A stretch of DNA of 64,000 nt from Enterococcus saigonensis (GCF_011397115.1 NZ_AP022822.1:1431501-1495500), one strand, 5' to 3'. Counted from the first letter of the stretch, positions 38,904-51,449 are shown. A program made the numbers and translations. The notes: a model not told the origin generated them from the sequence alone.

Positions 38904-41057
38904 ATGAAAAGAAAACTGATCTTATGTTTATCTTTTTTGGCAGGTTTTTTAACTTTAGCTGTCAATAAACCCGCTGCTGCGGCAGAGGAAACATACAAAA
39001 TCGGAACAGATATCACATTTGCCCCTTTTGAATTTCAAAACGAGCAAAATGAATATGTTGGAATTGATATTGACTTACTTAATGCCATCGCCAAAGATCA
39101 AGGATTTAAAATTGAACTAAAACCGCTAGGCTTTGACAGCTCGATTCAAGGCGTTCAGTCCAATCAATTAGACGGTATGATTGCTGGAATGAGTATCACT
39201 GACGAACGCAAAAAATCCTTTGATTTTTCAGATCCTTATTATGATAGTGGCATTCAAATGGCCGTTGCCAAAGATGATACCAAAATTAAAAATTACACTG
39301 ACCTAAAGGGAAAAACGGTTGGTGCAAAAGTCGGAACTGAATCTGCAACGTTCTTAGAAGAAAATAAAGAAAAATACAATTACAGTATCAAATTGTATGA
39401 TGCAGCTGATGCTTTATACGGTTCACTAAATAACAATACAGTACAAGCGATTTTTGATGACGAACCAGTCTTAGGCTATGCTATTACCCAAGGTCAACCC
39501 TTGCAATTAGTTGGGGATAAAGAAAAAGGGAATTCATATGGTTTTGCAGTAAAAAAAGATCAAAATGCAGCGTTGCTAAAAAAATTCAATGCAGGATTAA
39601 AAGATTTAAAAGCTAATGGTGATTACGACAAAATCGTGGCAAAGTACGTTGCCAAAAGTGACGCTAATACCGCCAATGTTGAGATGAAAAAAATTGAACC
39701 GAAAAAAGAAGAATATGTAATTGCTAGTGATACAGCATTTGCCCCCTTTGAATTTCAAAATACAGATAATAAGTATGAAGGTATTGATGTTGATTTACTA
39801 AATAGAGCAGCCGAACTGCAAGGTTTTAAATTAAAGTGGAATCATATTGGTTTTGCTGGTGCCGTCCAAGCTGTTCAAGGTAATCAAGCGGATGCCATGA
39901 TTGCAGGAATGACCATTACCGACGAACGTAAACAAAGTTTTGATTTTTCTAATCCTTATTTTGAATCAGGAATCCAGTTAGCGATTAAAAAAGGAAATAC
40001 CGAAATCAAAAGTTATGATGATTTAAAAGGTAAAAAAGTTGGCGCAAAAATTGGAACTGAAAGTGCCGATTTTCTTCAAAAAAACAAAGAAAAATACGGC
40101 TATACCATTAAACAATACGATACTGCTGATGGACTTTATGATTCTGTCCGTGGTGGTCAAATCGATGCCATTATGGATGACTATCCTGTAATTGGTTATG
40201 CCATTAGCCAAGGACAAAAACTAACTACCCCAATCAAACGTGAAAGTGGTGGTTCATATGGCTTTGCTGTTAAAAAAGGGCAATCTCCTGAACTTTTAGA
40301 GATGTTTAACGAAGCTTTAAAAGAAATGAAAAAAACTGGGGAATATGACAAAATTTTAGACAAATACATCGCTGATGGTAATGAACAAAAAAAAGCTACA
40401 GTGGATGAATCAACCATTGCTGGTTTGTTGAAAAACAACTGGAAAGTTTTACTTGAAGGTTTGTGGAAAACAATTTCACTTGCTTTAATTTCCTTTGTTT
40501 TGGCGCTGATAATTGGGGTTATTTTTGGCCTCTTTAGTGTGGCACCGGTAAAAGGATTACGTATTTTTGCTTCGATCTACGTTGATATTATCCGAGGAAT
40601 ACCAATGATGGTACTTGCTTTCTTTATCTTCTTTGGATTATCTGACGCAATTGGTTTTACCATTCCAGACTATACTGCTGGAGTTATCACATTAACTCTA
40701 AACGCAAGTGCCTATATTGCGGAGATTGTCCGCGGGGGTATTAATGCAGTTCCTGTGGGCCAAATGGAAGCTTCCCGTAGTTTGGGCTTAGGTTACACAC
40801 ACACCATGCGAAAAATTATTTTACCACAAGCTATTAAAATTATGATTCCATCTTTTGTTAACCAATTTGTTATTTCATTAAAAGACACAACCATTATTTC
40901 TGTTATTGGGGTTGTTGAATTGCTACAAACTGGTAAGATCATCGTGGCCCGTAATATGCAAAGTACTTATGTCTACTTAATCATTGGCGTAATGTATTTA
41001 ATCGTAATTACAGCCTTAACGCGACTAGCGAAAGTATTAGAAAAGAAGGTGAAATAA
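38904..41057 (+). CDS. glnP: Glutamine/glutamate ABC transporter: two substrate-binding domains fused to permease
   Basis: 717-residue fusion: signal peptide/anchor (1-27), first binding domain (about 30-255), second binding domain (about 270-495), and a permease domain (about 510-717) with the EAA loop [21 protein letters not shown]. The two binding domains are clearly duplicated ([12 protein letters not shown] versus [12 protein letters not shown]; both have AGM-ITDER). The same architecture is known for lactococcal GlnP, which takes up glutamine and glutamate. The ATPase gene follows after one base. Its GGAGGA site is strong. Likely an osmotic and nitrogen nutrient importer. Confidence 0.93.
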   Translation: MKRKLILCLSFLAGFLTLAVNKPAAAAEETYKIGTDITFAPFEFQNEQNEYVGIDIDLLNAIAKDQGFKIELKPLGFDSSIQGVQSNQLDGMIAGMSITDERKKSFDFSDPYYDSGIQMAVAKDDTKIKNYTDLKGKTVGAKVGTESATFLEENKEKYNYSIKLYDAADALYGSLNNNTVQAIFDDEPVLGYAITQGQPLQLVGDKEKGNSYGFAVKKDQNAALLKKFNAGLKDLKANGDYDKIVAKYVAKSDANTANVEMKKIEPKKEEYVIASDTAFAPFEFQNTDNKYEGIDVDLLNRAAELQGFKLKWNHIGFAGAVQAVQGNQADAMIAGMTITDERKQSFDFSNPYFESGIQLAIKKGNTEIKSYDDLKGKKVGAKIGTESADFLQKNKEKYGYTIKQYDTADGLYDSVRGGQIDAIMDDYPVIGYAISQGQKLTTPIKRESGGSYGFAVKKGQSPELLEMFNEALKEMKKTGEYDKILDKYIADGNEQKKATVDESTIAGLLKNNWKVLLEGLWKTISLALISFVLALIIGVIFGLFSVAPVKGLRIFASIYVDIIRGIPMMVLAFFIFFGLSDAIGFTIPDYTAGVITLTLNASAYIAEIVRGGINAVPVGQMEASRSLGLGYTHTMRKIILPQAIKIMIPSFVNQFVISLKDTTIISVIGVVELLQTGKIIVARNMQSTYVYLIIGVMYLIVITALTRLAKVLEKKVK

Positions 41058-41058
41058 A

Positions 41059-41796
41059 ATGGCAGAAAAAATAAAAGTAACCAACTTGGTCAAAAAATAT
41101 GGTGATAATACCGTTTTAAATGATATGAGCATTACAATTAACGAAGGAGAAGTTGTTTGTGTCATCGGGCCCTCTGGTTCCGGTAAAAGCACATTTTTAC
41201 GTTGTTTAAATCGGCTGGAAGAACCAACCAGTGGGGATATCGAAATTGACGGTACTCACTTAATGGCAAAAGAAACTAACATTAATAAAGTTCGCCAACA
41301 TATCGGGATGGTATTCCAACACTTCAATTTGTTTCCACACCTATCTGTAATGCAAAATATTACTTTGGCTCCTACCGATCTTGGTCGGATGTCAAAAACT
41401 GATGCCGAAAAAAAAGCAGTTAGTTTATTGGAAACTGTCGGCTTAGCTGACAAAAAAGATGCGCTACCAGGTAGTTTATCCGGTGGACAAAAACAACGCG
41501 TCGCAATTGCCCGTGCTTTAGCAATGAATCCAGACATTATGCTATTTGACGAACCAACCTCTGCGCTTGATCCAGAAATGGTCGGCGATGTTTTAAACGT
41601 TATGAAAAAATTAGCCAAACAAGGCATGACTATGGTCATTGTTACTCACGAGATGGGGTTTGCAAAAGAAGTTGCCAATCGCGTTTTATTTTGTGACGGT
41701 GGCAAATTTTTGGAAGATGGTACACCAGATGAAGTTTTTAATAATCCAACTAACCCTCGAACCAAAGACTTTTTAGATAAAGTTTTAAATGTTTAA
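41059..41796 (+). CDS. glnQ: Glutamine ABC transporter ATP-binding protein
   Basis: Powers the GlnP permease. 245 residues with Walker [10 protein letters not shown]-loop [13 protein letters not shown] signature [14 protein letters not shown], Walker [13 protein letters not shown] and H-loop THEMGFA, typical of polar amino-acid importers. It starts one base after the glnP stop and ends in a strong terminator. Confidence 0.95.
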   Translation: MAEKIKVTNLVKKYGDNTVLNDMSITINEGEVVCVIGPSGSGKSTFLRCLNRLEEPTSGDIEIDGTHLMAKETNINKVRQHIGMVFQHFNLFPHLSVMQNITLAPTDLGRMSKTDAEKKAVSLLETVGLADKKDALPGSLSGGQKQRVAIARALAMNPDIMLFDEPTSALDPEMVGDVLNVMKKLAKQGMTMVIVTHEMGFAKEVANRVLFCDGGKFLEDGTPDEVFNNPTNPRTKDFLDKVLNV

Positions 41797-41801
41797 ACGA
41801 T

Positions 41802-41851
41802 AAAAGCAATCATTCATATGAGTAATCCTCAGCTGAATGATTGCTTTTTTT
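41802..41851 (+). terminator. Terminator of glnPQ
   Basis: A 15-base stem AAAAGCAATCATTCA (41802-41816) pairs with 41834-41848 and is followed by T. Confidence 0.9.
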
Positions 41852-41905
41852 ACTTTTGATTTTGATAGATGTGTACAATCTTTTGTCTTTTCATGTAAAA
41901 GGTTA

Positions 41906-42550
41906 TTAATGTTCAGTACCACCAACCATTTTAATATCCTCCTTGCTATGAGTAACTACTGCTGCAATTGCTGCTGTTAAACCAATTACCATGTCATTTA
42001 AATTCATTGCAGGCTGTTGTGGTTTGCCAACAACCTGTTCGAAAATAAACGGTACATGAATAAAGCCACCTTTCAAACTCGGATATTTTTTATCAATTAA
42101 GTATTGAACATAATACATAACGTAGTTACATACATAAGTACCTGCAGTATAAGAAACTTCAGCTGGAATTTTTTCTGCTTGCATGGCAGCTACCATGGCC
42201 TTTACCGGTAATTGGGTAAAATACGCTGTTTTCCCATCAGAAAATATTGTTTTGTCTAACGGTTGATATCCCGCATTATCCGCGATACGCGCATCCGCTA
42301 GATTAATCGCTACTTTTTCAGGAGTAATTGCAAAACGCCCCCCAGCCTGACCAATATTAATTACGACATCCGGCTGATTTTCTTTAATAGCTTTTTCAAT
42401 AGTTAGACCAACTTTTTCAAATACTGTCGGAATTTCTAATTTAATAATTTTCGCCTCTAAGATTTCATCTGGCAAACGTCTTACTACTTCTAAAGCGGGA
42501 TTGATTTTTTCTTTCCCAAAAGGATCAAACCCTGTTATTAAAATCTTCAT
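41906..42550 (-). CDS. pcp: Pyrrolidone-carboxylate peptidase (pyroglutamyl peptidase I)
   Basis: Removes N-terminal pyroglutamate from peptides; cysteine peptidase of family C15. 214 residues with the triad Glu79 ([11 protein letters not shown]), Cys141 ([10 protein letters not shown]) and His165 (GGFIHVPF), and the N-terminal [12 protein letters not shown]. It lies 15 bases behind the GldA-like gene, so the two are co-transcribed; a metabolic link is not obvious. Confidence 0.94.
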   Translation of the reverse strand: MKILITGFDPFGKEKINPALEVVRRLPDEILEAKIIKLEIPTVFEKVGLTIEKAIKENQPDVVINIGQAGGRFAITPEKVAINLADARIADNAGYQPLDKTIFSDGKTAYFTQLPVKAMVAAMQAEKIPAEVSYTAGTYVCNYVMYYVQYLIDKKYPSLKGGFIHVPFIFEQVVGKPQQPAMNLNDMVIGLTAAIAAVVTHSKEDIKMVGGTEH

Positions 42551-42565
42551 CTCACTCTCTACTTT

Positions 42566-43630
42566 CTATGCTAATTTGGTTAACGCTGTGACAATTTTTG
42601 CTTCATCTATCTGCTTGTTAAGGTAATTTCCGGCATCTTTAGTTAATAAAATTTTCTTTGCTATATCCTTGATTACAGTTTGAGATAAATGCAAATCAAG
42701 TTCTGGTAGTCTAGTTGGTAATTTTAGACTGGTAAATAATTGCTGGTGTCTATTAAACTCTGTTATCCTTTTTTCAACGAGCAACTGCATTAGTAGTCCT
42801 ACTGCAACGATTTGTCCATGACTTCTCGTAACATTTAATTGATTATCGCCCATTATGACATTATGAAAACTATGCGCCAGGCTTAAACCACCATTTTCAA
42901 AACCCAAGCCACTTAATAAAATATTACACTCTACGACATTTTCAAAAGCCTCATTTATTATTCCATCTTTTTGCGCTTGCAGCGCAGGCTTAATATCACG
43001 TATTAAAACTTCATGACACGTTTTTGCCAAACTTAAAGCCGCAAGCGTCGGTTTTGCGCCGATAACGCTTAATCCACAATCTTCCCAAACACTTCGCGCT
43101 TCAATATACGTTGCAATGCCATCTGCAAAACCAGACACCAGCATTGCTTGCGGTGCGGCAAAAATAACTTTAGTGTCTACTAAAATTATTTCAGGATTTT
43201 TATCATAATAATCATAGTGTAAAAAGTTTCCTGCTTCATCATAAATAACAGAAATCCGCGATGTAGCAGCATCAGTAGCAGCTGACGTTGGTAAAACAGC
43301 AATTGGTAGACGATTGATATTTGCTACAATTTTGCCCAAATCCATTGCTTTGCCACCACCTAAAGCAATGACAAATTGAAAGTTACCATTCTGAATCGTC
43401 GTTTCCATTTTTAATAAAAAATCTGTTTGACTGCTTTTATCAACCAAAACAGCTATACTTTTAATATCCACTCTCTTTAAATTATCAATCAACTTTTCCC
43501 CAGCTATATGCATAACAAATGAATCCGTCACGATTAAAGCTTTTTCTCCTAATCGTTTCAAGCGGAAAAGTTCTGTTTCAAAGGCATTGAATCTTTGGAT
43601 ATATGTTTGAGGACTTGCAAAAATACGCAT
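42566..43630 (-). CDS. GldA-like iron/zinc-containing polyol dehydrogenase
   Basis: 354-residue NAD-dependent dehydrogenase of the glycerol-dehydrogenase branch: nucleotide loop ALGGGKAMDLGK, TSAATDAATSRISV, and the three metal ligands Asp170 (GFADGIATYIEA), His253 (GLSLAHSFHN) and His271 (RSHGQIVAVG). Glycerol is the best-known substrate of the family, but hydroxyketone or aldehyde reduction is also possible. First gene of a two-gene operon with pcp. Confidence 0.82.
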   Translation of the reverse strand: MRIFASPQTYIQRFNAFETELFRLKRLGEKALIVTDSFVMHIAGEKLIDNLKRVDIKSIAVLVDKSSQTDFLLKMETTIQNGNFQFVIALGGGKAMDLGKIVANINRLPIAVLPTSAATDAATSRISVIYDEAGNFLHYDYYDKNPEIILVDTKVIFAAPQAMLVSGFADGIATYIEARSVWEDCGLSVIGAKPTLAALSLAKTCHEVLIRDIKPALQAQKDGIINEAFENVVECNILLSGLGFENGGLSLAHSFHNVIMGDNQLNVTRSHGQIVAVGLLMQLLVEKRITEFNRHQQLFTSLKLPTRLPELDLHLSQTVIKDIAKKILLTKDAGNYLNKQIDEAKIVTALTKLA

Positions 43631-43777
43631 ACAACTACTCCTTTTGTCGGTATATTTTAACTATAACCCAAAAAACAAAAAGCTTCACGAACTTCATTTA
43701 TTTACTATCATTTTAAACAAACGCAATAATCATTACTTTTTTTCTGTTGGTAAGCTTTTTTATGGACCAGTAATAAG

Positions 43778-43815
43778 AAAAAGAGTTCATCAGAGAAATC
43801 TGATGAACTCTTTTT
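43778..43815 (-). terminator. Terminator of the hrcA-dnaJ operon
   Basis: A 17-base stem (43778-43794 with 43799-43815) with a GAAA tetraloop. Strong on both strands. Confidence 0.9.
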
Positions 43816-43817
43816 AT

Positions 43818-44984
43818 TTATTTCTTCTTACCACCAAAAGCATCTTTCATTTTATCAAAAAAACCTTCTGATTGTTGCTCCGTCAATTTTGTACCACTAA
43901 CTTCAGCAAACTGACGCAACGCTTGCTTTTGTTCTTCGTTTAGATTTTTGGGAGTGATTAATTTTACTTTTACATGTTGATCACCATTCCCGCTTCCGCG
44001 TAGTTTCGGTGCACCTTTCCCTCGCAAACGGAAATTCGTGCCTGTTTGCGTTCCAGCCGGCACTTTTAATTTCACTTCGCCATGGACTGTCGGCACGTTA
44101 ATCTCATCTCCTAACGCTGCTTGAACAAAATTAAGCGGTAATTCGTAATAAATCTCAGCACCATCACGATCAAAAATATCGCTTTCTTCTACACGAAAGA
44201 CAACATATAAATCTCCGTAAGGTCCGCCATTTTCACCGGCTTCTCCTTGATTTTGTAGGCGCATTTGTTGCCCATCTTCAACCCCAGCAGGGACATTTAC
44301 TTTGACTTCATGCGCTTTCTTTTCATGACCTGATCCGTGACATGTCGGACATGGTTCTTTAATTTCTTTACCAGTTCCATGACATACATCACAAGTCTGG
44401 CGGCTCATCATTCGACCTAGTGGTGTTTGACGTTCGACGTTAATCGTACCAGAACCATGACATTTAGAACATGTCACAGGTTGTGTGCCTGGTTTAGCAC
44501 CATTTCCTCCACAAGTATGACAAACTTCTTCACGATTGTATTTAACTGTTTTTTCCACCCCAAAAATGGCTTCTTCAAACTTTAAATTAACCGCGTATTG
44601 TAAATCAGCACCTTGCCTTGGTGCATTCGGATCTGCGGAACGACCACCGCCACCCCCGAAGAAAGATTCGAAGATATCTTCGAATCCACCAAAACTGCCA
44701 CCGCTGAACCCGCCATAGTTACCGCCACCAAAACCGCCATAACCGCCACCGTAGTTAGGGTCTGTACCTGCATGACCGTATTGATCATAAGCTGCTCGTT
44801 TTTGTGGATCACTTAAGATTTCATAAGCTTCAGAAATTTCTTTGAACTTCTCTTCTGCATCAGGTTCTTTATTAATATCAGGATGATACTTTTTGGAAAG
44901 CTTGCGATATGCCTTTTTGATTTCGTCATCGGAAGCTCCCTTTTGCAGCCCGAGAACTTCGTAATAATCACGTTTGTCTGCCAT
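43818..44984 (-). CDS. dnaJ: Chaperone protein DnaJ (Hsp40)
   Basis: Co-chaperone that delivers clients to DnaK and stimulates its ATPase. 388 residues: J domain with HPD (KKYHPDINK), Gly/Phe-rich region ([18 protein letters not shown]), four zinc-binding CxxCxGxG repeats ([32 protein letters not shown]) and the C-terminal substrate domain. The start is the ATG at 44982-44984 ([12 protein letters not shown]) with GGAGGG ahead; the open frame extends seven codons upstream. Last gene of hrcA-grpE-dnaK-dnaJ. Confidence 0.97.
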   Translation of the reverse strand: MADKRDYYEVLGLQKGASDDEIKKAYRKLSKKYHPDINKEPDAEEKFKEISEAYEILSDPQKRAAYDQYGHAGTDPNYGGGYGGFGGGNYGGFSGGSFGGFEDIFESFFGGGGGRSADPNAPRQGADLQYAVNLKFEEAIFGVEKTVKYNREEVCHTCGGNGAKPGTQPVTCSKCHGSGTINVERQTPLGRMMSRQTCDVCHGTGKEIKEPCPTCHGSGHEKKAHEVKVNVPAGVEDGQQMRLQNQGEAGENGGPYGDLYVVFRVEESDIFDRDGAEIYYELPLNFVQAALGDEINVPTVHGEVKLKVPAGTQTGTNFRLRGKGAPKLRGSGNGDQHVKVKLITPKNLNEEQKQALRQFAEVSGTKLTEQQSEGFFDKMKDAFGGKKK

Positions 44985-45061
44985 AGGCTTTCCCTCCACA
45001 TACATTTAGTCTCACTTGGGTATTTTAACACATTTTAAAAGGAAGCTAAACTATCTCATAG

Positions 45062-45090
45062 AAAAAGCCAAAGCTAGGCCTTGGCTTTTT
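45062..45090 (-). terminator. Intercistronic terminator-like hairpin between dnaK and dnaJ
   Basis: AAAAAGCCAA (45062-45071) pairs with 45081-45090, with T residues at the end on the minus strand. It may trim dnaJ expression relative to dnaK, or mark an mRNA-processing point. Confidence 0.65.
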
Positions 45091-45128
45091 CTAATTCCTA
45101 CACAGCGAATTAATTCACTTTTACAAAA

Positions 45129-46979
<1,851 letters not shown>

Positions 46980-47004
46980 TTAATCAATTAGAGTTACTCT
47001 TAAT

Positions 47005-47538
47005 TTATTGGGCTACAATAACCATACTTGGCCGTAACACACGATCGTGTAGCTTATAGCCTTTTTGTAGTACCTGCACAATTGTATTGGCAGGTGCATC
47101 TTCACTTGCTTCAACAGTTTGCACACCTTGATGGAAGTTTGGATCAAAAGTTTCACCTTCAGCGGCAATCTCTTCAATTCCTTCTTCTTTTAAAGCTTGT
47201 TGCAAACTAGCTAATGTCATTTCAACGCCTTTTTTCAAATTGATTCCTTGCTCATCTGACACATCTGTCGCCATTGCTCGTTCCAAATTATCAATGGCTG
47301 GCAATAGTTTTTTTGCCAAGTCTTGTGAACGATAACGTTGTAAAAGCTCTCTTTCATTACGATTACGATTGGTAATATTTGCAATCTCCGCTCGTGCTCG
47401 TAACAATTGATCATCCATTTCATCAATTTTCTCTGTCAGCTCAGCTAATTCATCTGTGACAGATTCTTGTTCCAAATCTTTTTGCTCGGCAGTCTCTGCT
47501 ACCTCTTGATCTTTCAATTCTTGATCTTTTTCTGACAC
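47005..47538 (-). CDS. grpE: Nucleotide exchange factor GrpE
   Basis: Releases ADP from DnaK. An acidic, coiled-coil N-terminus (SEKDQELKDQEVAETAEQ ... LTEKIDEMDDQLLRARAEIAN) is followed by the conserved beta domain (PNFHQGVQTV, VLQKGYKLHDRVLRPSMVIVAQ). The start is placed at the GTG at 47536-47538, eight bases behind AAAGGTGG, giving 177 residues; the open frame begins eight codons earlier at a TTG that overlaps the ribosome site. Between hrcA and dnaK. Confidence 0.95.
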   Translation of the reverse strand: MSEKDQELKDQEVAETAEQKDLEQESVTDELAELTEKIDEMDDQLLRARAEIANITNRNRNERELLQRYRSQDLAKKLLPAIDNLERAMATDVSDEQGINLKKGVEMTLASLQQALKEEGIEEIAAEGETFDPNFHQGVQTVEASEDAPANTIVQVLQKGYKLHDRVLRPSMVIVAQ

Positions 47539-47572
47539 TGAACTTGCCACCTTTCTACGCAAATTTCTTTTT

Positions 47573-48613
47573 TTAACTTGTTGCGTCTAGCGAACGATAA
47601 TATTCCGCCAACTTCTCAGCTAGTTCTCTGGAAAACACATCAAGTAAACCAAACATTTTAGAATACTGCATACTTGCAGGGCCTAATAATGCAATCACAC
47701 CTTTACCATGACCGGAAATATCATAACTGGCTTGAATTAGGCTCATATTATGAAATAAGTCATTACCCAACTCATCACCGATACGAATATCAATGCTGTC
47801 TGTTGGTGGAATCAAAAGCTGAACCAGCTCTTCAGGGTCTTTCATAAAGCGGTAAATTGACTTAAACTGATTCACATCTTGTGAAGGCTCAAAATCAATC
47901 ATGTTCATACGACCGCCAACAAAAACTTTTTCTTCAAAAACTTGACCCAACATCAAATCAAATAAATCTAAAATACCTTCTGTTGTCTGAAAGTATTTAT
48001 GCAAGATCATCGGAATCTCAGTACGTAGACGTTGGTAAACCGTTAGTAACGGTTCACCCACTAATTTGTCGTTGATGATCCGTACCATCTTTTCCAAGTC
48101 AGCTCCACTGACACTTTGCGGCAGAGCAAAAACTTGACTTTCAACATTGCCTTGATCCGTTACAATAATCGCAATTACTTGACGTGTATTTAACGGGACA
48201 ATTCGAAAACCGGTCAAACGTCTATCCTTCATATCAGGACCTAGGGATAATGCTGTGTAGCTCGTTAAATTGGATAAAATCTCGGCAGATTGTTGAATAA
48301 TATCATTAATCTCATGAAATTCCTTTCCAAAAGAACGCTTAATTGCTTGCATATCCGTTTTTGCTACTCGAGCAGGTTTCAATAGATGGTCAACGTAATA
48401 ACGGTACCCTATCATAGAAGGAATACGCCCAGAAGAAGAATGTGTCTTTTGTAAAAGACCTGCTTCTTCTAAAGCCTTCATATCATTACGGATTGTTGCC
48501 GAGCTGGCATTAATCCCTGCTGCCATTAAAGACTTGGAACCTACCGGCAAACCGGTCTTAGTATAATGCTGGATAATGAGACGCAGAATATCTTGTTGTC
48601 TTTTTGTCAACAT
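47573..48613 (-). CDS. hrcA: Heat-inducible transcription repressor HrcA
   Basis: Represses class I heat-shock genes through CIRCE elements; its activity depends on GroEL. 346 residues: winged helix N-terminus (LTKRQQDILRLIIQHYTKTGLPVGSKSL...SSATIRNDMKALEEAGLL...SSGRIPS) and a GAF-like C-terminal part. The ATG at 48611-48613 is chosen because GAGGTG lies eight bases upstream; two further Met codons precede it in frame but overlap the ribosome site. First gene of the operon, so autoregulated. Confidence 0.96.
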   Translation of the reverse strand: MLTKRQQDILRLIIQHYTKTGLPVGSKSLMAAGINASSATIRNDMKALEEAGLLQKTHSSSGRIPSMIGYRYYVDHLLKPARVAKTDMQAIKRSFGKEFHEINDIIQQSAEILSNLTSYTALSLGPDMKDRRLTGFRIVPLNTRQVIAIIVTDQGNVESQVFALPQSVSGADLEKMVRIINDKLVGEPLLTVYQRLRTEIPMILHKYFQTTEGILDLFDLMLGQVFEEKVFVGGRMNMIDFEPSQDVNQFKSIYRFMKDPEELVQLLIPPTDSIDIRIGDELGNDLFHNMSLIQASYDISGHGKGVIALLGPASMQYSKMFGLLDVFSRELAEKLAEYYRSLDATS

Positions 48614-48629
48614 ATTCATCACCTCGTAT

Positions 48630-48656
48630 TTAGCACTCCATCTATCTAAGTGCTAA
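48630..48656. promoter_or_regulatory. CIRCE element 1 (HrcA operator, in the leader)
   Basis: TTAGCACTC, nine bases, AAGTGCTAA: one mismatch from the perfect inverted repeat. It lies between the promoter and the hrcA start. Confidence 0.92.
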
Positions 48657-48664
48657 CACCTATT

Positions 48665-48692
48665 AATATACCACAAGAAAGTTTAATGTCAA
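48665..48692 (-). promoter_or_regulatory. Sigma-A promoter of the hrcA operon
   Basis: On the minus strand TTGACA (48687-48692), 16-base spacer, TATATT (48665-48670), placed exactly between the two CIRCE elements. Confidence 0.85.
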
Positions 48693-48710
48693 GAATTAAG
48701 CCATAAAAAA

Positions 48711-48737
48711 TTAGCACTCTATTGCATAGAGTGCTAA
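48711..48737. promoter_or_regulatory. CIRCE element 2 (HrcA operator, upstream of promoter)
   Basis: Perfect consensus TTAGCACTC, nine bases, GAGTGCTAA, about 19 bases upstream of the -35 box. Confidence 0.95.
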
Positions 48738-48780
48738 CGTAATTACTTAATCATATCAAGGCTTACACCTATTTAAAAAA

Positions 48781-49944
48781 TTAATCTAACAAAAACTTCT
48801 CAAAAATTTCATTTCCAATCAATAACCCTTTTTGAGTAAGTCTAACAGTATCCTTTGTTTCAATCAGCCAATCTTTTTTTACTAAATTAGTCAACACATT
48901 CCCATAAATAGTTGTCATATCAACACCAAATTTTTCCATAAAATGTGCTTTTGAAATCCCTGCTTTTTTACGCAATCCCAAGAACATTTCTTCTTCAATT
49001 TGATTATGGCGGCTTAACTCTTCTGTTTCATAAATAGGTAATTGATTTTGTCGTAATGGTTTTAAGTAATGCTGAATTGGGCCAAAATTTTTGTAGCGAG
49101 TTTTCCCAAGATAACCACTTGCTCCAGCACCAAAACCAAAGTAGTGCTCATTGTTCCAATAAACTAAATTATGTTGGGATTCAAAACCGGGTTTGGCAAA
49201 ATTACTAATTTCATATTGGAATTTCCCTGTGTTGTACATAGCTGACATAGTCTCTTCAAACATTTGACCTTCAATTTCTTGATCAGGCATTTCTAGTCGT
49301 CCTTGTCTAACCCAGTTCATAAACATCGTCTTATTTTCTAAAATTAAAGAATACAAAGAGTAATGAGGTAAATCTAATTCAATAGCTCGCCGTAATGTAT
49401 CACGGAAACTTGTTAATGTTTGACCCGGAAGCGCATAAATTAAGTCAATTGAGACATTTTGAAAGTCCGCTTTTTCTAAAAAGGCCATTGTATTGTAAAC
49501 ATCTTTGACTGTATGTTTGCGCCCTATTTTTTTTAGTAAAACATCGTCAAAGGTCTGCACGCCCATTGAAAGACGGTTTACACCATAATCTTTCATCACT
49601 TTCAATTTATCTATAGTCAAATCTCCCGGATTAGCCTCTACCGTAAATTCCGTAACAGTCTCCATTGGGAAAAGCGCATTAATTCCTCCTAAAAGCGTCT
49701 CTAGTTGCGTAGCTGAAAGTGAAGTTGGTGTTCCACCCCCAACATATAAAGTTGGACTTTTTTCTATTGGATTTTTTTCTAGGGTTAGTTTCATTTCTTT
49801 TAAAAGACATGAAATATATTCGTCGACTGGCTGTCTTTCTAAAAAAACTTTATTAAAGTCGCAGTAGTAACAGATGTGTTCACAAAACGGGATGTGGATA
49901 TAAGCTGAAATCGCCATATCTCTTTGTTCTTTTATTTGTTGCAT
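48781..49944 (-). CDS. hemW: Radical SAM heme chaperone HemW (coproporphyrinogen oxidase-like)
   Basis: 387 residues. The radical SAM cluster motif is CEHICYYC (CxxxCxxC followed by DF), followed by VGGGTPTSL and EANPGDLT; the C-terminal HemW-type domain is present. Related to oxygen-independent coproporphyrinogen oxidase (HemN) but, with the extra-Cys features of HemN missing, it is taken as the heme-trafficking protein HemW. No other heme genes are in the window. The ATG at 49944 has an AGAGGAA site; an in-frame Met nine codons on (MAISAYIHIPF) is the alternative start. Confidence 0.9.
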   Translation of the reverse strand: MQQIKEQRDMAISAYIHIPFCEHICYYCDFNKVFLERQPVDEYISCLLKEMKLTLEKNPIEKSPTLYVGGGTPTSLSATQLETLLGGINALFPMETVTEFTVEANPGDLTIDKLKVMKDYGVNRLSMGVQTFDDVLLKKIGRKHTVKDVYNTMAFLEKADFQNVSIDLIYALPGQTLTSFRDTLRRAIELDLPHYSLYSLILENKTMFMNWVRQGRLEMPDQEIEGQMFEETMSAMYNTGKFQYEISNFAKPGFESQHNLVYWNNEHYFGFGAGASGYLGKTRYKNFGPIQHYLKPLRQNQLPIYETEELSRHNQIEEEMFLGLRKKAGISKAHFMEKFGVDMTTIYGNVLTNLVKKDWLIETKDTVRLTQKGLLIGNEIFEKFLLD

Positions 49945-50127
49945 GCCTTAGTTCCTCTCAATTAACATTGCTTTTTTCATAATCGTTTCATTTTCTTGTC
50001 TATCTTACCATAAGTAAATTTCTTCGTGGAAAAATGGTGCTTTTTTAAACAACTCTTTTAAAGATGTATCGCTATTTTTAAAATTAACTGACAAACTAAA
50101 TTGATGCCCTAATAATCGGGAATTATA

Positions 50128-50157
50128 AAAAAGGCTGAAATTAATTTCAACCTTTTT
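50128..50157 (-). terminator. Terminator of trhO
   Basis: AAAAAGGCTGAAATT pairs with AATTTCAACCTTTTT with one mismatch; on the minus strand a T run follows. Confidence 0.75.
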
Positions 50158-50177
50158 ACTTCCTATCATTTTGTTTA

Positions 50178-51077
50178 TTACGCGTTCATTTTTTGTACGT
50201 AACGATTTCGGGGGTGATTACGACAATCTTGACTGCAAGCACCAAAATATTTTCTCTCGTTTTCGATAGAAGCCAAAATGCGGCGATTACATTCTGGATT
50301 GCTGCAATTAATGTAACGCTCACAAGGAGTCCCGTCAAACCAATCACGACCTACTACTCTTTTGTCTACTTGATTAATTTCTACACTAATTCGTTCATCA
50401 AAGACATACATTTTACCATCCCATAGCTCTCCACGAATTTCAGGATCTTTGCCATATGTTGCAATTCCACCATGTAATTGCCCCACATCTTTAAATCCTT
50501 CTTTTACTAACCAACCGGAAAATTTTTCACAGCGAATTCCACCAGTACAGTAAGTAACAACTCGCTTTTCTAAAAATTCTTCTTTGTGTTCTTTAATCCA
50601 CTGTGGTAATTCCCGAAAATTTTGAATGTCCGGCCGCAAGGCTCCACGAAAATGACCCAAATCATACTCATAATCATTACGTGCATCAATTACAACTGTA
50701 TCTTCATCCAACAACGCTTCTTTAAATTCTTTTGGTAAAAGATACTTACCAGTAACTTCATTAGGACTAAAATCCTCAGATAACTGTAACGATACAATTT
50801 CTCGACGAGAGCGGACAAACATTTTCTTGAAGGCATGTTCATCTGTCTCATCACTTTTAAAAATAATATCTTTAAAACGTGGATCTGATTTTAACACTTC
50901 TTTATAAACAGCAGTTGCTGCTTTTAGTCCTGAAACAGTCCCGTTAATGCCTTCTTCTGCCACTAAAATTCGCCCTTTTAGTCCCAATTCTTTGCAAAAT
51001 GCTAGATGTTCTTGTGCAAAGATTTCCGGATTCTCGATTGTTGTGTATTTATAGTAAAGTAACACTTCATAATTCAT
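50178..51077 (-). CDS. trhO: tRNA uridine 34 hydroxylase TrhO (rhodanese-domain protein, YceA)
   Basis: Hydroxylates U34 of some tRNAs, an early step of the 5-methoxyuridine modification pathway. 299 residues: N-terminal ferredoxin-like domain ([14 protein letters not shown]...[16 protein letters not shown]), central rhodanese domain with catalytic Cys177 ([18 protein letters not shown]) and a C-terminal zinc-type segment ([23 protein letters not shown]). Monocistronic, with a terminator. Confidence 0.9.
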   Translation of the reverse strand: MNYEVLLYYKYTTIENPEIFAQEHLAFCKELGLKGRILVAEEGINGTVSGLKAATAVYKEVLKSDPRFKDIIFKSDETDEHAFKKMFVRSRREIVSLQLSEDFSPNEVTGKYLLPKEFKEALLDEDTVVIDARNDYEYDLGHFRGALRPDIQNFRELPQWIKEHKEEFLEKRVVTYCTGGIRCEKFSGWLVKEGFKDVGQLHGGIATYGKDPEIRGELWDGKMYVFDERISVEINQVDKRVVGRDWFDGTPCERYINCSNPECNRRILASIENERKYFGACSQDCRNHPRNRYVQKMNA

Positions 51078-51411
51078 ACCTATTCCCCTTTCATGTGTAA
51101 GTATAACTAATCAAAAACTTAGAAGAAATTTCTCTGCTTGTGGCAAGCATCTCAAAATGAACCTTTTTCCAATAAAAAAATTTCATCACTTTTCAATTTT
51201 GCCTTTAATAAACAGTTTTTGCTGTATTTGTTTTTCAACCTAAAAAAGGAAATCCTTCACAAATATAAAAAAGTTATACATGCGTAAATTTAATAGTTTT
51301 AAAATCTGTTATTTCATTATTAGGTAAAAACACTATCATTTTTTCATAGTTACTATAGTTTCTTCTCGACAATAATTACGTCATTTCCGCTAAAATAATT
51401 AGCAATAAAAC
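51078..51411. other. Intergenic region with no recognised element
   Basis: About 330 bases of AT-rich DNA between trhO and the apt terminator. It should hold the trhO promoter (nearest the 51078 end). No ORF with a ribosome site, RNA fold or repeat stood out. Confidence 0.5.
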
Positions 51412-51439
51412 AAAAAACCTTGCAATAAAGATTGCAAGG
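51412..51439 (-). terminator. Terminator of recJ-apt
   Basis: CCTTGCAAT (51418-51426) pairs with 51431-51439 around an AAAG loop; six T follow on the minus strand. Confidence 0.9.
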
Positions 51440-51449
51440 TAAATAGCGT

